A stretch of 64,000 nucleotides of DNA from Duganella sp. (GTDB lineage: Bacteria; Pseudomonadota; Gammaproteobacteria; Burkholderiales; Burkholderiaceae_D), in contig JAMFSU010000152.1 of assembly GCA_026225475.1 (NCBI GenBank), positions 1-64,000 of the forward strand, written 5' to 3'. Made by a program: the position numbers and the translations under genes. Below are positions 9,576 to 18,687 of this stretch, in pieces; the stretch's first letter is position 1, and each line of letters opens with the position of its first letter. Below the pieces are notes generated by a model that searched no databases, was not told the origin of the DNA, and saw nothing but the letters and a program-made list of their open reading frames with translations.

Positions 9576-9613
9576 GTTTTATTCCACGTCCATGTTGCCG
9601 ATAACGCCTCCGT

Positions 9614-11929
9614 ATGAGCCTGCCACCACCAGATTCAAACCTCGGCTCTCCGTTATCAGCAGCAGCTAGCGCTTCGTCCAGCAATTCCCGCGCGCCATCC
9701 GGCCGTGCGGGTGCAAAATCCGCAACCAATCCTTCCTCTGTGACACCTCCTGCTGTCAATCCTGCTCCGGCCTTGCATAGCGGTGTGGCGACGTTCACCC
9801 ATCTGACGCTCAAGCTCGAAGAATATCTGACCCCTTCCGAATTGAAGAAGGTCAAGGAAGCCTATCGTTTTTCCGACGAGATGCATCTGGGGCAAATGCG
9901 CAAGTCGGGCGAACCGTATATTTCGCACCCATTGGCGGTGGCAGAAATCTGCGCCGACTGGAAGCTGGATGCGCAAGCCATGATGGCGGCGCTACTGCAC
10001 GATGTGATCGAAGATCAGGGTGTCAAGAAGGAAGAGCTGATCGAGCGTTTCGGCGCGCAAGTGGCCTCGCTCGTGGATGGATTGTCGAAACTCGACAAGA
10101 TCGAATTCCAGAGCCAGATCGAAGCGCAGGCGGAAAACTTCCGCAAGATGTTGCTGGCAATGGCACGCGATGTGCGCGTGATCCTCATCAAGCTGGCCGA
10201 CCGGCTGCACAATATGCGCACGCTGGGCGCCATGATCCCGGAAAAAAAGCGCCGCATTTCACGCGAGACCATGGAAGTGTATGTGCCGATTGCGCACCGC
10301 CTTGGTCTGAACAATATTTATCGTGAGCTGCAAGAACTGTCGTTCTCGCATCTCTACCCTTTGCGCCACCGCACCTTGTTCAAGGCAGTCAAGGCGGCGC
10401 GCGGCAATCGCCGCGAAGTGGTGACCAAGATTCTGGAGTCGGTTACCAGTACCTTGATCGCAGCCAGCATTCCGGCCCAGATCGATGGACGTGAGAAAAC
10501 CTTGTATGGCATCTACCGCAAAATGCGCAACAAGCACCTGTCGTTCTCGCAGGTGCTCGATGTGTATGGTTTTCGCGTGGTGGTCGACAGCTTTGCCAAT
10601 TGCTATGTCGCGCTGGGCGCGCTGCATTCGTTGTTCAAGCCAATGCCAGGCAAGTTCAAGGATTACATCGCCATTCCCAAGCTCAACGGCTATCAGTCGC
10701 TGCATACCACTGTAATCGGGCCGTATGGTACACCGGTGGAATTCCAGATCCGCACCCAGGAAATGCATCGTGTGGCCGAATCAGGCGTCGCTGCGCACTG
10801 GCTGTACAAGGATGACGAAGGTAGCCTGACCGATCTGCAACAGCGCACCCACGCCTGGCTGCAATCCTTGCTCGACATCCAGAAACAGACCGGTGATTCG
10901 GCCGAATTCCTGGAGCACATCAAGGTCGACCTGTTCCCGGACTCGGTCTATGTGTTCACCCCCAAGTCCAAGATCATTGCATTGCCGCGCGGCGCCACCG
11001 CGCTCGACTTTGCCTACAATATTCACACCGATGTCGGCGACCAGACTACTTCGGCCGTGATCAATCACGAACCGGCACCATTGCGCACCGAATTGCACAA
11101 CGGAGACATCGTTGAAATCATCACCTCGCCATCCTCGCGCCCGAGCCCTAACTGGCTCGGCTATGTGCGCACCGGCAAGGCCCGTTCGGCAATCCGCCAT
11201 CGTCTGCGCACCGCCAATCTGGCAGAGTCGCAAGCGACCGGCAAACGCCTGCTGACCAACGCACTCAGCACGCTCGGCATCGAGCCGGATCTGCCCATCG
11301 TTGTCATTGAACGCCTGCTCAATGAATCCAGTGCCAAGACCATGGACGAGCTGTATGTAGATATCGGCATCGGCACGCGCATGGCACCGTTGGTGGCGCG
11401 TCACATCATGGGCATGATCGAAGGCGGCAGTTCAGTGCCGATGCTCGACGTCGAAGGCCATATGTTGCCGAGCAAGCCCGATCCAGTGGTCATCACTGGC
11501 AATGAAGGCGCCACGGTACAACTGGCCTCCTGTTGCCTGCCAATTCCGGGGGACAAACTGATCGGCCATCTCAAGCATGACCAGGCGCTGATCATTCATG
11601 TGGAAGAATGCGAAACCGGCAAACGCTATCGCGAAAAGGAACCGGACCGCTGGATTGAAGTCACCTGGGGTACGGACCTGAATCGCCGCTTCGAATCGCG
11701 CATTACGATCCTGGCGCACAACCAGAAAGGCGCGCTGGCACGCATTGCGGCGGAAATCGGCGAAGCCGATGCGCATATTGTGTCCGTCACCATGGATGAC
11801 GATGGCGATGAATTGATGAAGCACCTGCGCTTCACCATTCAGGTCGAAGACCGCATACACCTGGCCCGCACCATGCGCGGCATCCGCAGCATCGACAGCG
11901 TCACGCGCATCTTGCGCGAACGCAGCTAG
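9614..11929 (+). CDS. spoT: Bifunctional (p)ppGpp synthetase/hydrolase (SpoT/Rel type)
   Basis: A 771-aa stringent-response enzyme. After a Ser/Ala/Pro-rich N-terminal extension of about 55 residues comes an intact HD hydrolase domain (HPLAVAEI, HD at 129-130, ED at 133-134, then LADRLHNMRTL). The synthetase domain follows (GREKTLYGIYRKM, DVYGFRVVV, GKFKDYIAIPK, YQSLHTT). Its RFKD-like signature, here GKFKD, is that of bifunctional enzymes and not of RelA. TGS and C-terminal ACT domains complete the protein. Both activities are expected. It is downstream of rpoZ, whose product binds ppGpp with RNA polymerase. Confidence 0.93.
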   Translation: MSLPPPDSNLGSPLSAAASASSSNSRAPSGRAGAKSATNPSSVTPPAVNPAPALHSGVATFTHLTLKLEEYLTPSELKKVKEAYRFSDEMHLGQMRKSGEPYISHPLAVAEICADWKLDAQAMMAALLHDVIEDQGVKKEELIERFGAQVASLVDGLSKLDKIEFQSQIEAQAENFRKMLLAMARDVRVILIKLADRLHNMRTLGAMIPEKKRRISRETMEVYVPIAHRLGLNNIYRELQELSFSHLYPLRHRTLFKAVKAARGNRREVVTKILESVTSTLIAASIPAQIDGREKTLYGIYRKMRNKHLSFSQVLDVYGFRVVVDSFANCYVALGALHSLFKPMPGKFKDYIAIPKLNGYQSLHTTVIGPYGTPVEFQIRTQEMHRVAESGVAAHWLYKDDEGSLTDLQQRTHAWLQSLLDIQKQTGDSAEFLEHIKVDLFPDSVYVFTPKSKIIALPRGATALDFAYNIHTDVGDQTTSAVINHEPAPLRTELHNGDIVEIITSPSSRPSPNWLGYVRTGKARSAIRHRLRTANLAESQATGKRLLTNALSTLGIEPDLPIVVIERLLNESSAKTMDELYVDIGIGTRMAPLVARHIMGMIEGGSSVPMLDVEGHMLPSKPDPVVITGNEGATVQLASCCLPIPGDKLIGHLKHDQALIIHVEECETGKRYREKEPDRWIEVTWGTDLNRRFESRITILAHNQKGALARIAAEIGEADAHIVSVTMDDDGDELMKHLRFTIQVEDRIHLARTMRGIRSIDSVTRILRERS

Positions 11930-11939
11930 AAACAGCTCC

Positions 11940-12896
11940 TTAAGCTGCCAGCGCGCTCGATGCTGCCACCAATGCCGCCGGCAACTTGCCATGGTTGCCG
12001 GTACATGGCGTGCCTTGCAACTGTCGTTCGACAAAATCGATCAAGGCAGTGACTGCCAGCGAGAGTTGCCGGCGATGCGGGTAGACGGCATAAAATCCAC
12101 TCAGGTCACGCGAATACTGCGGCAGTATCGTCACCAGAGTGCCGCGCCGCAAATCCTCTGCGGCAATGATCAACGGCAACAAGGCCACCCCAAGACCCGC
12201 CCGCGTAGCGCGCAACAAGCCTTGCGCGGTATTGACACACAAGCGTGGCGCGACCCGCAACGTTTCCACGCCTTGCGGCCCTTCCAGCCGCCACAAGGTA
12301 TGAACGCCCTGACTCGAATTGGTCAAGCATTGATGCTGCTGCGCCAGTTGCTCCAGCGATTCCGGTACCCCGTGCTGTGCCAGATAAGCAGGACTGGCCA
12401 GTAATGCACGATAGCTCTCGCCCAGCTTGCGTGCCACCAGGCTGGAATCGGGCAATTGCCCGGAGCGGAATGCAACGTCGATGCCACCAGCGATCAAATC
12501 GACATAGTCGTCGCTGAGTTGGAATTCAAGATTGACCTTGGGATACTGCTCCATGAACGTGGAAATCCAGTCCATCGCAAAATTGTCAAAGAAGTCGGCC
12601 GGCGCCGCCACCCGCACCGAACCGCTCGGCTCGCGGCTGCTATCGGCCAGATGCAGGCCAGCCAACTGGATATCTTCAATGCCCGGCGCACAGCGCTCGA
12701 AGAATTCGCGTCCGGCCGCGGTGGTATTCAATTGTCGCGTCGAACGCTGCAACAAACGCACGCCCAGTTGCTGCTCCAGCAACTGCACGCGCCGACTGAC
12801 GGTATTCGACGGCATGACCAAGCGCCGTCCAGCACCGGCAAAACTACCGGCACGCACGACATGGACAAAAACGGCAATATCGTTAAGATCGAGCAT
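11940..12896 (-). CDS. LysR-family transcriptional regulator, divergent from azoR
   Basis: A 318-aa LysR regulator. The helix-turn-helix lies in residues 1-65 (MLDLNDIAVFVHVVRAGSF, RRLVMPSNTVSRRVQLLEQQ), followed by a periplasmic-binding-like effector domain. It reads away from the azoreductase gene across 132 bp, the usual LysR target layout, so it probably controls azoR. It converges on spoT with a 10-bp gap. Confidence 0.85.
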   Translation of the reverse strand: MLDLNDIAVFVHVVRAGSFAGAGRRLVMPSNTVSRRVQLLEQQLGVRLLQRSTRQLNTTAAGREFFERCAPGIEDIQLAGLHLADSSREPSGSVRVAAPADFFDNFAMDWISTFMEQYPKVNLEFQLSDDYVDLIAGGIDVAFRSGQLPDSSLVARKLGESYRALLASPAYLAQHGVPESLEQLAQQHQCLTNSSQGVHTLWRLEGPQGVETLRVAPRLCVNTAQGLLRATRAGLGVALLPLIIAAEDLRRGTLVTILPQYSRDLSGFYAVYPHRRQLSLAVTALIDFVERQLQGTPCTGNHGKLPAALVAASSALAA

Positions 12897-12975
12897 GATT
12901 CATTCTATAAATGGATTAGTGAAATCAAATTCTCCCATCTATTGCCCATAATGAAAAGAACTTAAGCTGCTTGCA

Positions 12976-12992
12976 TCGCACTCTTGGTGCGA
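12976..12992. promoter_or_regulatory. Inverted repeat in the lysR/azoR intergenic region
   Basis: TCGCAC-N5-GTGCGA is a perfect 6+6 inverted repeat about 37 bp before the azoR start. It is a candidate operator for the divergent LysR protein. The evidence is position and symmetry only. Confidence 0.35.
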
Positions 12993-13028
12993 CCGCACAT
13001 TCATTACAGCAACTTTCAAGGATATTTC

Positions 13029-13637
13029 ATGAGCACACTTCTGCATATCGATTCCAGCGCCCGCTTTACCGGTTCAATCACCCGTCAACTCAGCGCCGCC
13101 TATGTTGAACAATGGCAAGCCAAGCATGCCGGCGGGCGCGTCATCGCACGTGACCTCGCCAGCGAAGCACTACCGCATGTCAGCGAAGCACTGCTGGGTG
13201 CCTATTTCACCCCGGCCGACAATCGCAGCGCCGAACAACAATCGATCATTGCCTTGTCCGACAAGCTGGTCGATGAGTTGATCGCCGCCGACACGCTCGT
13301 CATCGGTATTCCGATGTACAACTTTGCGCCGCCATCAGCATTCAAGGCCTGGATCGACCATATCTGCCGTGCCGGCCGCACCTTCAAATATGGTGAAAAC
13401 GGCCCGGTCGGCCTACTCAGCGGCAAGCGCGCAGTGGTCATCCTGACCCGTGGCGGCGTGTACTCGGAAGGCCCAGCTCAAGTATTTGATTTCCAGACTG
13501 CCTACATCAAGAGCGTACTCGGTTTCATCGGCATCACCGATGTCGAACTGGTCGTCGTCGAAGGCGTGGCAATGGGTGAGGACAAGACCAAACTAGCCAT
13601 TGCACAAGCGCAAGACAAGCTCAGCGCTGCTGTCTAA
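13029..13637 (+). CDS. azoR: FMN-dependent NADH-azoreductase
   Basis: A 202-aa flavodoxin-fold quinone/azo reductase. Family motifs are LLHIDSSARFTGSITRQL, IPMYNFAPPSAFKAWIDH and RAGRTFKYGENGPVGLL. Such enzymes reduce quinones and azo compounds with NAD(P)H and respond to thiol or quinone stress. The start at 13029 is preceded by AAGGAT and fits the family N-terminus. The divergent LysR gene is its likely regulator. Confidence 0.93.
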   Translation: MSTLLHIDSSARFTGSITRQLSAAYVEQWQAKHAGGRVIARDLASEALPHVSEALLGAYFTPADNRSAEQQSIIALSDKLVDELIAADTLVIGIPMYNFAPPSAFKAWIDHICRAGRTFKYGENGPVGLLSGKRAVVILTRGGVYSEGPAQVFDFQTAYIKSVLGFIGITDVELVVVEGVAMGEDKTKLAIAQAQDKLSAAV

Positions 13638-13653
13638 GCAAGCACTGCAGGAA

Positions 13654-13688
13654 CAGCCCTCCAGTTTGCACTGGTGGGCTTTTTTTTG
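13654..13688 (+). terminator. Rho-independent terminator of azoR
   Basis: AGCCCTCCAG pairs with CTGGTGGGCT (one mismatch) around a 6-base loop and is followed directly by a run of T (TTTTTTTT). It lies 17 bp after the azoR stop codon. Confidence 0.9.
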
Positions 13689-13795
13689 TCTGAATGGTCG
13701 ATCCGATGCAGCGCATTGGCATAACAACGGAATTTGAAAGCGCATTGTGATGGGATGCCGTAAAACGAGCACAACAAAACTATTTCTACATATAT

Positions 13796-14764
13796 ATGCA
13801 TTCTTCATCAATTTTTAAGTCACCATATGCCGAGACAACAATAGAAATTTTGCCAAGCACAAGCATCTCAAACGCTAGTGTTACAGCCAGCATTCACGAC
13901 GTACACAACGCACAGCCGATAGCCGTCCATCACAAGGTGGACCAACTAACGATGCATTGGCTACGTTGCCTGAGTTGCGGCCACTGGGAATCGATCAAGA
14001 CCATGATCACCGACCAGCGTGCCGCGCACGTAGTCAATGCTACTGATGCACAAGGCCGGACAGCCTTGATGCAGGCGGTTTGCGCACGCCGTCCGGATGT
14101 CGTCCAAGCCTTGCTCACGTTGGACAAGTTGCGCATTAACGCCACCGATCACGAGGGCAATACTGCTTTACTGCTGGCCGCTTACGTTGGCGATGACGGC
14201 CTTGTCGACGTGCTGTGCAGCGCCGATATCAATGCCGCCGACCATCAGGGCGACACCGCCTTGATCGTGGCCGCCAACAATGCGCATTTGCACATTGTCA
14301 CGCGTTTGTTGCAGTTACCCGCCATCGATATCAACATCGCCAACAAATGCGGGCTGACCGCGTTGCATTGCGCAGCACTGGCCGACCACAGCTACATTGT
14401 CGATGCATTGCTCAACAGCGACTGCATCGATGTCAATGCCGTTGACGAGAACGAGCATAGCGCCCTGATGCTGGCAGCGGCCAGCGGCAATCTTGAAAGT
14501 GCAGAACTGCTGCGCAATGATCCGCGCTGTAATGTCAACCTCAGAGATGGTGAAAACAAGACTGCCGCCATGTTCGCACAAGACTATGCCGCGCTGCCAG
14601 ACTCCTTGCCACCGAGGCCCTCGCAATTCAATTGCGGCCCTCCCTGCCTGCATGCCAGTAGCCGCACAATGTCACATCTATTGCACTTGCGTTGCTGCTC
14701 TACAAGAGCAAAGCCCGAGGACAGCATTCCACTGGTAGTTTTCAAAAGCACAGCGCCACACTGA
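13796..14764 (+). CDS. Cytoplasmic ankyrin-repeat protein
   Basis: A 322-aa protein with about six ankyrin repeats between residues 80 and 265, such as GRTALMQAVCARRPDVVQAL, GNTALLLAAYVGDDGLVDVL and HSALMLAAASGNLESAELL. No signal peptide or membrane segment is visible. The N-terminal 50 residues are Ser/Thr-rich and the C-terminal 55 residues are Cys/Pro-rich; both are unlike known domains. The upstream DNA is AT-rich (TACATATATATG) and lacks a clear ribosome site, so the start is uncertain. A binding or effector role is possible but not shown. Confidence 0.68.
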   Translation: MHSSSIFKSPYAETTIEILPSTSISNASVTASIHDVHNAQPIAVHHKVDQLTMHWLRCLSCGHWESIKTMITDQRAAHVVNATDAQGRTALMQAVCARRPDVVQALLTLDKLRINATDHEGNTALLLAAYVGDDGLVDVLCSADINAADHQGDTALIVAANNAHLHIVTRLLQLPAIDINIANKCGLTALHCAALADHSYIVDALLNSDCIDVNAVDENEHSALMLAAASGNLESAELLRNDPRCNVNLRDGENKTAAMFAQDYAALPDSLPPRPSQFNCGPPCLHASSRTMSHLLHLRCCSTRAKPEDSIPLVVFKSTAPH

Positions 14765-14778
14765 TAACGGCACCAGCG

Positions 14779-16137
14779 TCAGTGTGCGGCACCACCCATG
14801 CTCTTGTGCAAGCGCCGCAGGCCCAGCCAGACGCAGGCAGCAAATACCGGCACCATGATGCCGGTAGCAATATCGGGATTGATCGGCACGCCAGCGGCCT
14901 TCATAGCTTTGCCCAGATAGCCGAACAAACCAACCATGTAATACGAGATCGCAGCCACCGACAAGCCCTCAACCGCTTGCTGCAAACGCAATTGCTGGGC
15001 CGCGCGCGCATTCATCGATTCGAGAATCTGGCGGTTTTGCTGCTCTTGTACGATGCCAATGCGGGTGCGTAGCAAATCATTGGTGTGGGCAATCCGTTCG
15101 GCCAGCGCCTCCTGCCTGCGCGCCACCGAGGCGCAGGTATCCATGGCGGGAGCCAGCCGCCGATCCATGAATTCGCCGATGGTCGGTACACCGTCAACCC
15201 GTGTTTCGCGCAATTCTTCAATGCGCGCCTTAACCAGCCGGAAATAGGCTTGCGAGGCAGAAAAACGGTAGCTGTTTTCTAGTGACATTTTCTCAATGCG
15301 CGCTGCCAGGCCGGTAATGCGGCGCAAGATCTGCTCATCGCCCGCATGCGTGGCAGCACTGTCGGTCAAGCCATCGGCGTCGACCATGGCCGCCGTCAGT
15401 GTTGCCAGATCACTTTCGATTGCATTGAGCGCGGGTGCTGCCTTTTGCGCATGTGGCAAGCCCAGCAAGGCCATCATGCGATAGGTCTCAATTTCCAGAA
15501 TACGCTGTACCAAGCGGCCATCCTGCATGTCACGCAAGTCAATATCGCGCACCACAAAACGGCTGAAACCATCGGCCTGGATCAGGAAATCAGTCCATAT
15601 CTCACCACCCTGCAAGACCTTGCTGGAGGCCAGCAACTGGCCCTCGAACAAGCCCCTCAACCTGCTGTCAAGCGTCTCCTCGGCAGCGTCATGATTGCCG
15701 CCAGCGGGTTGCTCCAGCACTACATGCGCGGCGACCATGATCTTGCCTTGCAACGCCAGCAACCATTGTTGCGGCACCTGCCTGAGCGGCACCGCGGCAA
15801 ATGCCTGCTCGGTGCTCAAGGGCGTCGCATGGCGGTGCGCGAAAGTGTAAGTAGCGAATTCGGTATGGCACTCCCACTTGAGGCGGAACTGGCCAAAATC
15901 GTGGAAAAAGTGCTTGGCGTCAATACCGGGCGCAGTCACGCCGAAATGCTGACACAAGTCGCTCAACAAACCGTGTTGATGGGAAAAATGACCATTGGCA
16001 TCGGCCTGATCGCGTAGATATACGGCAATATGGCTCAGACTTTCTGGCGCGCGCAGATGCAGGAATGGCCGCGAATGCACCTCCGCTGCCAACGGCACGC
16101 GCAAGGGATGATTCAAACTGGCATAGACAATCGACAT
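14779..16137 (-). CDS. DUF3422 family membrane-anchored protein
   Basis: A 452-aa protein of the DUF3422 family, recognised by NHPLRVPLAAEVHSRPF at the start and by WECHTEFATYTF. The last 60 residues hold two membrane segments (ISYYMVGLFGYLGKAMKAAG and IMVPVFAACVWLGLRRL). The long N-terminal part is soluble, with a helical, probably coiled-coil section before the membrane. The function of the family is not known. It converges on the ankyrin gene with a 14-bp gap. Confidence 0.82.
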   Translation of the reverse strand: MSIVYASLNHPLRVPLAAEVHSRPFLHLRAPESLSHIAVYLRDQADANGHFSHQHGLLSDLCQHFGVTAPGIDAKHFFHDFGQFRLKWECHTEFATYTFAHRHATPLSTEQAFAAVPLRQVPQQWLLALQGKIMVAAHVVLEQPAGGNHDAAEETLDSRLRGLFEGQLLASSKVLQGGEIWTDFLIQADGFSRFVVRDIDLRDMQDGRLVQRILEIETYRMMALLGLPHAQKAAPALNAIESDLATLTAAMVDADGLTDSAATHAGDEQILRRITGLAARIEKMSLENSYRFSASQAYFRLVKARIEELRETRVDGVPTIGEFMDRRLAPAMDTCASVARRQEALAERIAHTNDLLRTRIGIVQEQQNRQILESMNARAAQQLRLQQAVEGLSVAAISYYMVGLFGYLGKAMKAAGVPINPDIATGIMVPVFAACVWLGLRRLHKSMGGAAH

Positions 16138-16295
16138 GGGCTCTTAACTTAATAATATGGAAATGGAAAACTGGAAATGCGAAGGACGCACGATGCCCAT
16201 ATGGAAGCATGATTCATTCCATACCGCCATCCGCAATGACCGCAATGACGGTAAAAAACCATCACGACAATCCATGCCCTATCAGGCGCGCCGAC

Positions 16296-16853
16296 TCAAT
16301 CGGGCGGCACCGGATAGCTAACCGCAATAACGGTCAAATGATCGATTCCGGCCGGGGTCTGCAGCGTCACTTCATCGCCTTCGCGCGCCTTGGTCAAGGT
16401 ACGCGCCACCGGTGAAATCCAGCTGATCTTGCCATTGAGGGGATCAAGTTCATCGATGCCAACAATGGTCACGGTCTGCTCCACGCCGTGCTGGTTTTCG
16501 TACGTCACGGTAGCGCCGAAGTAAATCTGGTCGCTGCCATGATGTACCGAAGGCTCGACCACTTCGGCAATGTCCAGGCGCTTGGTGAGGAATCGAATGC
16601 GCCGGTCGATTTCGCGCAAACGGCGCTTGCCGTAAATATAGTCGCCATTTTCCGAACGGTCGCCGTTGGAGGCGGCCCAGGAGACGATGCGCACCACTTC
16701 CGGCCGTGCTACATCGATGAGATGCAACAGCTCGTCCTTAATGCGCTGATGTCCCTGCGGCGTCATATAATTCTTGCTGCCGACCGGCAGTGCCGGCAGC
16801 GCCAGCTCATCATCGTCGTCGCCGTCGGATTCTTTTACAAATGCTTTGTTCAT
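16296..16853 (-). CDS. greB: Transcription elongation factor GreB
   Basis: A 185-aa factor that rescues backtracked RNA polymerase by stimulating transcript cleavage. The coiled-coil tip ASNGDRSENGDYIYGKRRL and the MTPQGHQRIKDEL helix are typical, and the spacing matches GreB more than GreA. An acidic N-terminal stretch of about 20 residues (SDGDDDDEL) precedes the domain. The start at 16853 is chosen over 16892, which would add 13 residues of no family likeness. It is divergent from the methylglyoxal synthase gene. Confidence 0.93.
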   Translation of the reverse strand: MNKAFVKESDGDDDDELALPALPVGSKNYMTPQGHQRIKDELLHLIDVARPEVVRIVSWAASNGDRSENGDYIYGKRRLREIDRRIRFLTKRLDIAEVVEPSVHHGSDQIYFGATVTYENQHGVEQTVTIVGIDELDPLNGKISWISPVARTLTKAREGDEVTLQTPAGIDHLTVIAVSYPVPPD

Positions 16854-17037
16854 CGCTTCGCCTGCCTGTTCATGGAGCGCCCGTGACAACACGTGACGCT
16901 ACGTCTGTCCATCATTGTAGCGGTATGTTAAAGTTCCCGGCATGGCTCATGCATGCGATTGCACACCACCGTCGGCGCCGCTGGCCAACAATTCCAATAA
17001 CATCCCAAGACACCCAACTCTTTCTCCAGCCTCGATC

Positions 17038-17949
17038 ATGCCTGCCATCACGCCCCCTGCTGCTTCCGTTACCCGTTATCGCATTGGCTTGGCAGCCAAC
17101 CGCGCCCACCAGGATGCACCTAATTCTGCACTAGTGCAGTTGTTGCGCGGCTCGCGCGCGCGCATCGAAGCCTTGCAGCCGCAACTGGTGGTGGTCGGCC
17201 GCACGCTCGACGCCATCGGCCAACTCGGATTGCTGCCTGACTACCCACATCTAGAACGCTTCCCCTATGGCCGCCAGGGCGGCCTGATGAAGCTGGTCTC
17301 GCGCGTGGTCGACAGCGACCCTGAGCGCAAGCTCGATGCCATCATTTACCTGATCGATCCAGTTGATCCGTCATCGACCTTTCCCGAAGCAGTGGCCTTG
17401 AAGCGCCAATGCGTGATTCACGGCAAACCGTTTCTGTCGACGCTGGCTGGCGCACAGGAATGGTTTGAACTGGAAGCCATCGCCAGCGGCGCAACGGCCG
17501 ATCCCAAACTCGATGGCCCGTTCAATCTAGCCAATGAAGGCATCGCACTGATCGCCCATGATTCGATGAAGTCACGTATGTTGGCCTTGGTCGAACGTCA
17601 TTTCGAGGTACTCGACAGCTTCGCATTTCGTTGCGCCACCGGTACCACTGGCGGCTTGCTCAACGAACTGGCGCAAAAAATCAAAGGCCGCGAGGCCGGC
17701 CGCAACTGGGTCAAGCCATTCCTCAGCGGCCCGCTCGGCGGCGATGCGCAAATTGCCGAACTGATTCTGGAACGCCAATGTCGGCGTGTGCTGTTCCTGG
17801 AAGACCCGCATGTGGCACGCCAACACGAAGCCGACATTCAGTTGCTCGAACGCGCAGCGCGCACCGTGACCGATTTTGCCTCCTGCATGAGCGATGAAAA
17901 ATGGGGCGATCGCTGGCTGAGTCTGATCAAGCAACGCCAGGTGCGTTAA
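17038..17949 (+). CDS. mgsA: Double-length methylglyoxal synthase with two MGS-like halves
   Basis: A 303-aa protein about twice the usual 130-155 aa. The C-terminal half (about 165-280) keeps the residues known from E. coli MgsA: IALIAHD (H174, D175), TGTTGG (202-206), LSGPLGGDAQ (D236), DP at 256-257, H263 and D266. Conversion of dihydroxyacetone phosphate to methylglyoxal is therefore plausible. The N-terminal half (about 13-145) repeats the same order, with IGLAANR, VVVGRTLDAIG, GRQGGLMKLV, IYLIDPVDP and HGKPFLST, but the active-site Asp of GGD is Leu and the His/Asp pair is not visible. The start at 17038 is the best guess; one at 16942 is possible. Confidence 0.82.
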   Translation: MPAITPPAASVTRYRIGLAANRAHQDAPNSALVQLLRGSRARIEALQPQLVVVGRTLDAIGQLGLLPDYPHLERFPYGRQGGLMKLVSRVVDSDPERKLDAIIYLIDPVDPSSTFPEAVALKRQCVIHGKPFLSTLAGAQEWFELEAIASGATADPKLDGPFNLANEGIALIAHDSMKSRMLALVERHFEVLDSFAFRCATGTTGGLLNELAQKIKGREAGRNWVKPFLSGPLGGDAQIAELILERQCRRVLFLEDPHVARQHEADIQLLERAARTVTDFASCMSDEKWGDRWLSLIKQRQVR

Positions 17950-18054
17950 CCGCGCAACCCTAACCGCAGTCACAATCGTGGCTTGTTTTTTGTGCTGGCA
18001 CCCAACATATCAGGGTCTGTCTACCTGCAACCACGTTTTTGGTGAGGCCCGCTC

Positions 18055-18639
18055 TTGCTGCACAAGCTCCGAAAATACCTGCTGGCGCCACTCATCTATA
18101 CCGCCGCGATCCTGCTGCTATTCGAAGAATGGTTATGGCATGCCTGCAAACGACTGCTGGCACGCCTGCCGCTACTGCCCTTCATCGCGCGATTGGAAAC
18201 CTGGGTAACCTCGCTATCGCCCTATGCAGCGCTAGCCATCTTCCTGCTACCCAGCCTGTTGTTGCTACCGGTCAAAATCCTGGCGCTGCTATCGATTGCC
18301 CATGGCCACCCCAGCCTCGGCCTGATCATCGTGCTTACCGCGAAAGTCATGGGGACGGCCTTGGTGGCATGGCTTTACGGCTTGACCAAAGCGGCGCTGA
18401 CGTCTCTGGCCTGGTTCGTGCGCTGGCGCGATGCATTGCTGCGCTTCAAAGATCGCATGATTGCGCAACTGCGCGCCACCCGCGCCTGGCAACAGGTCGA
18501 AGCCGGTATGGCCGCATTGAGTGCCAGCCGTAGACGCTGGTGGTCGGCTTGGCAACAACGATGGCGCAAGAACGGCCGTGGTAATTGGCTGATGCGCGTG
18601 ATAAAAAAATACGCCGCAAAGCGACGTGATCGGCGTTGA
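18055..18639 (+). CDS. Small membrane protein with very basic C-terminus, unknown function
   Basis: A 194-aa protein not assigned to a family. Hydrophobic segments appear at about 10-25 (LAPLIYTAAILLLFEEWLW), 58-80 (AALAIFLLPSLLLLPVKIL) and 88-110. The last 70 residues are rich in Arg, Lys and Trp (SRRRWWSAWQQRWRKNGRG) and should be cytosolic. The start is a TTG at 18055 with GTGAGG 7 bases upstream. It follows the methylglyoxal synthase gene by 105 bp. Confidence 0.68.
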   Translation: MLHKLRKYLLAPLIYTAAILLLFEEWLWHACKRLLARLPLLPFIARLETWVTSLSPYAALAIFLLPSLLLLPVKILALLSIAHGHPSLGLIIVLTAKVMGTALVAWLYGLTKAALTSLAWFVRWRDALLRFKDRMIAQLRATRAWQQVEAGMAALSASRRRWWSAWQQRWRKNGRGNWLMRVIKKYAAKRRDRR

Positions 18640-18687
18640 TCTCGTACAACGTCACCGGCAGCAGCGCCGTGTACAAGTGCCTCGGTG

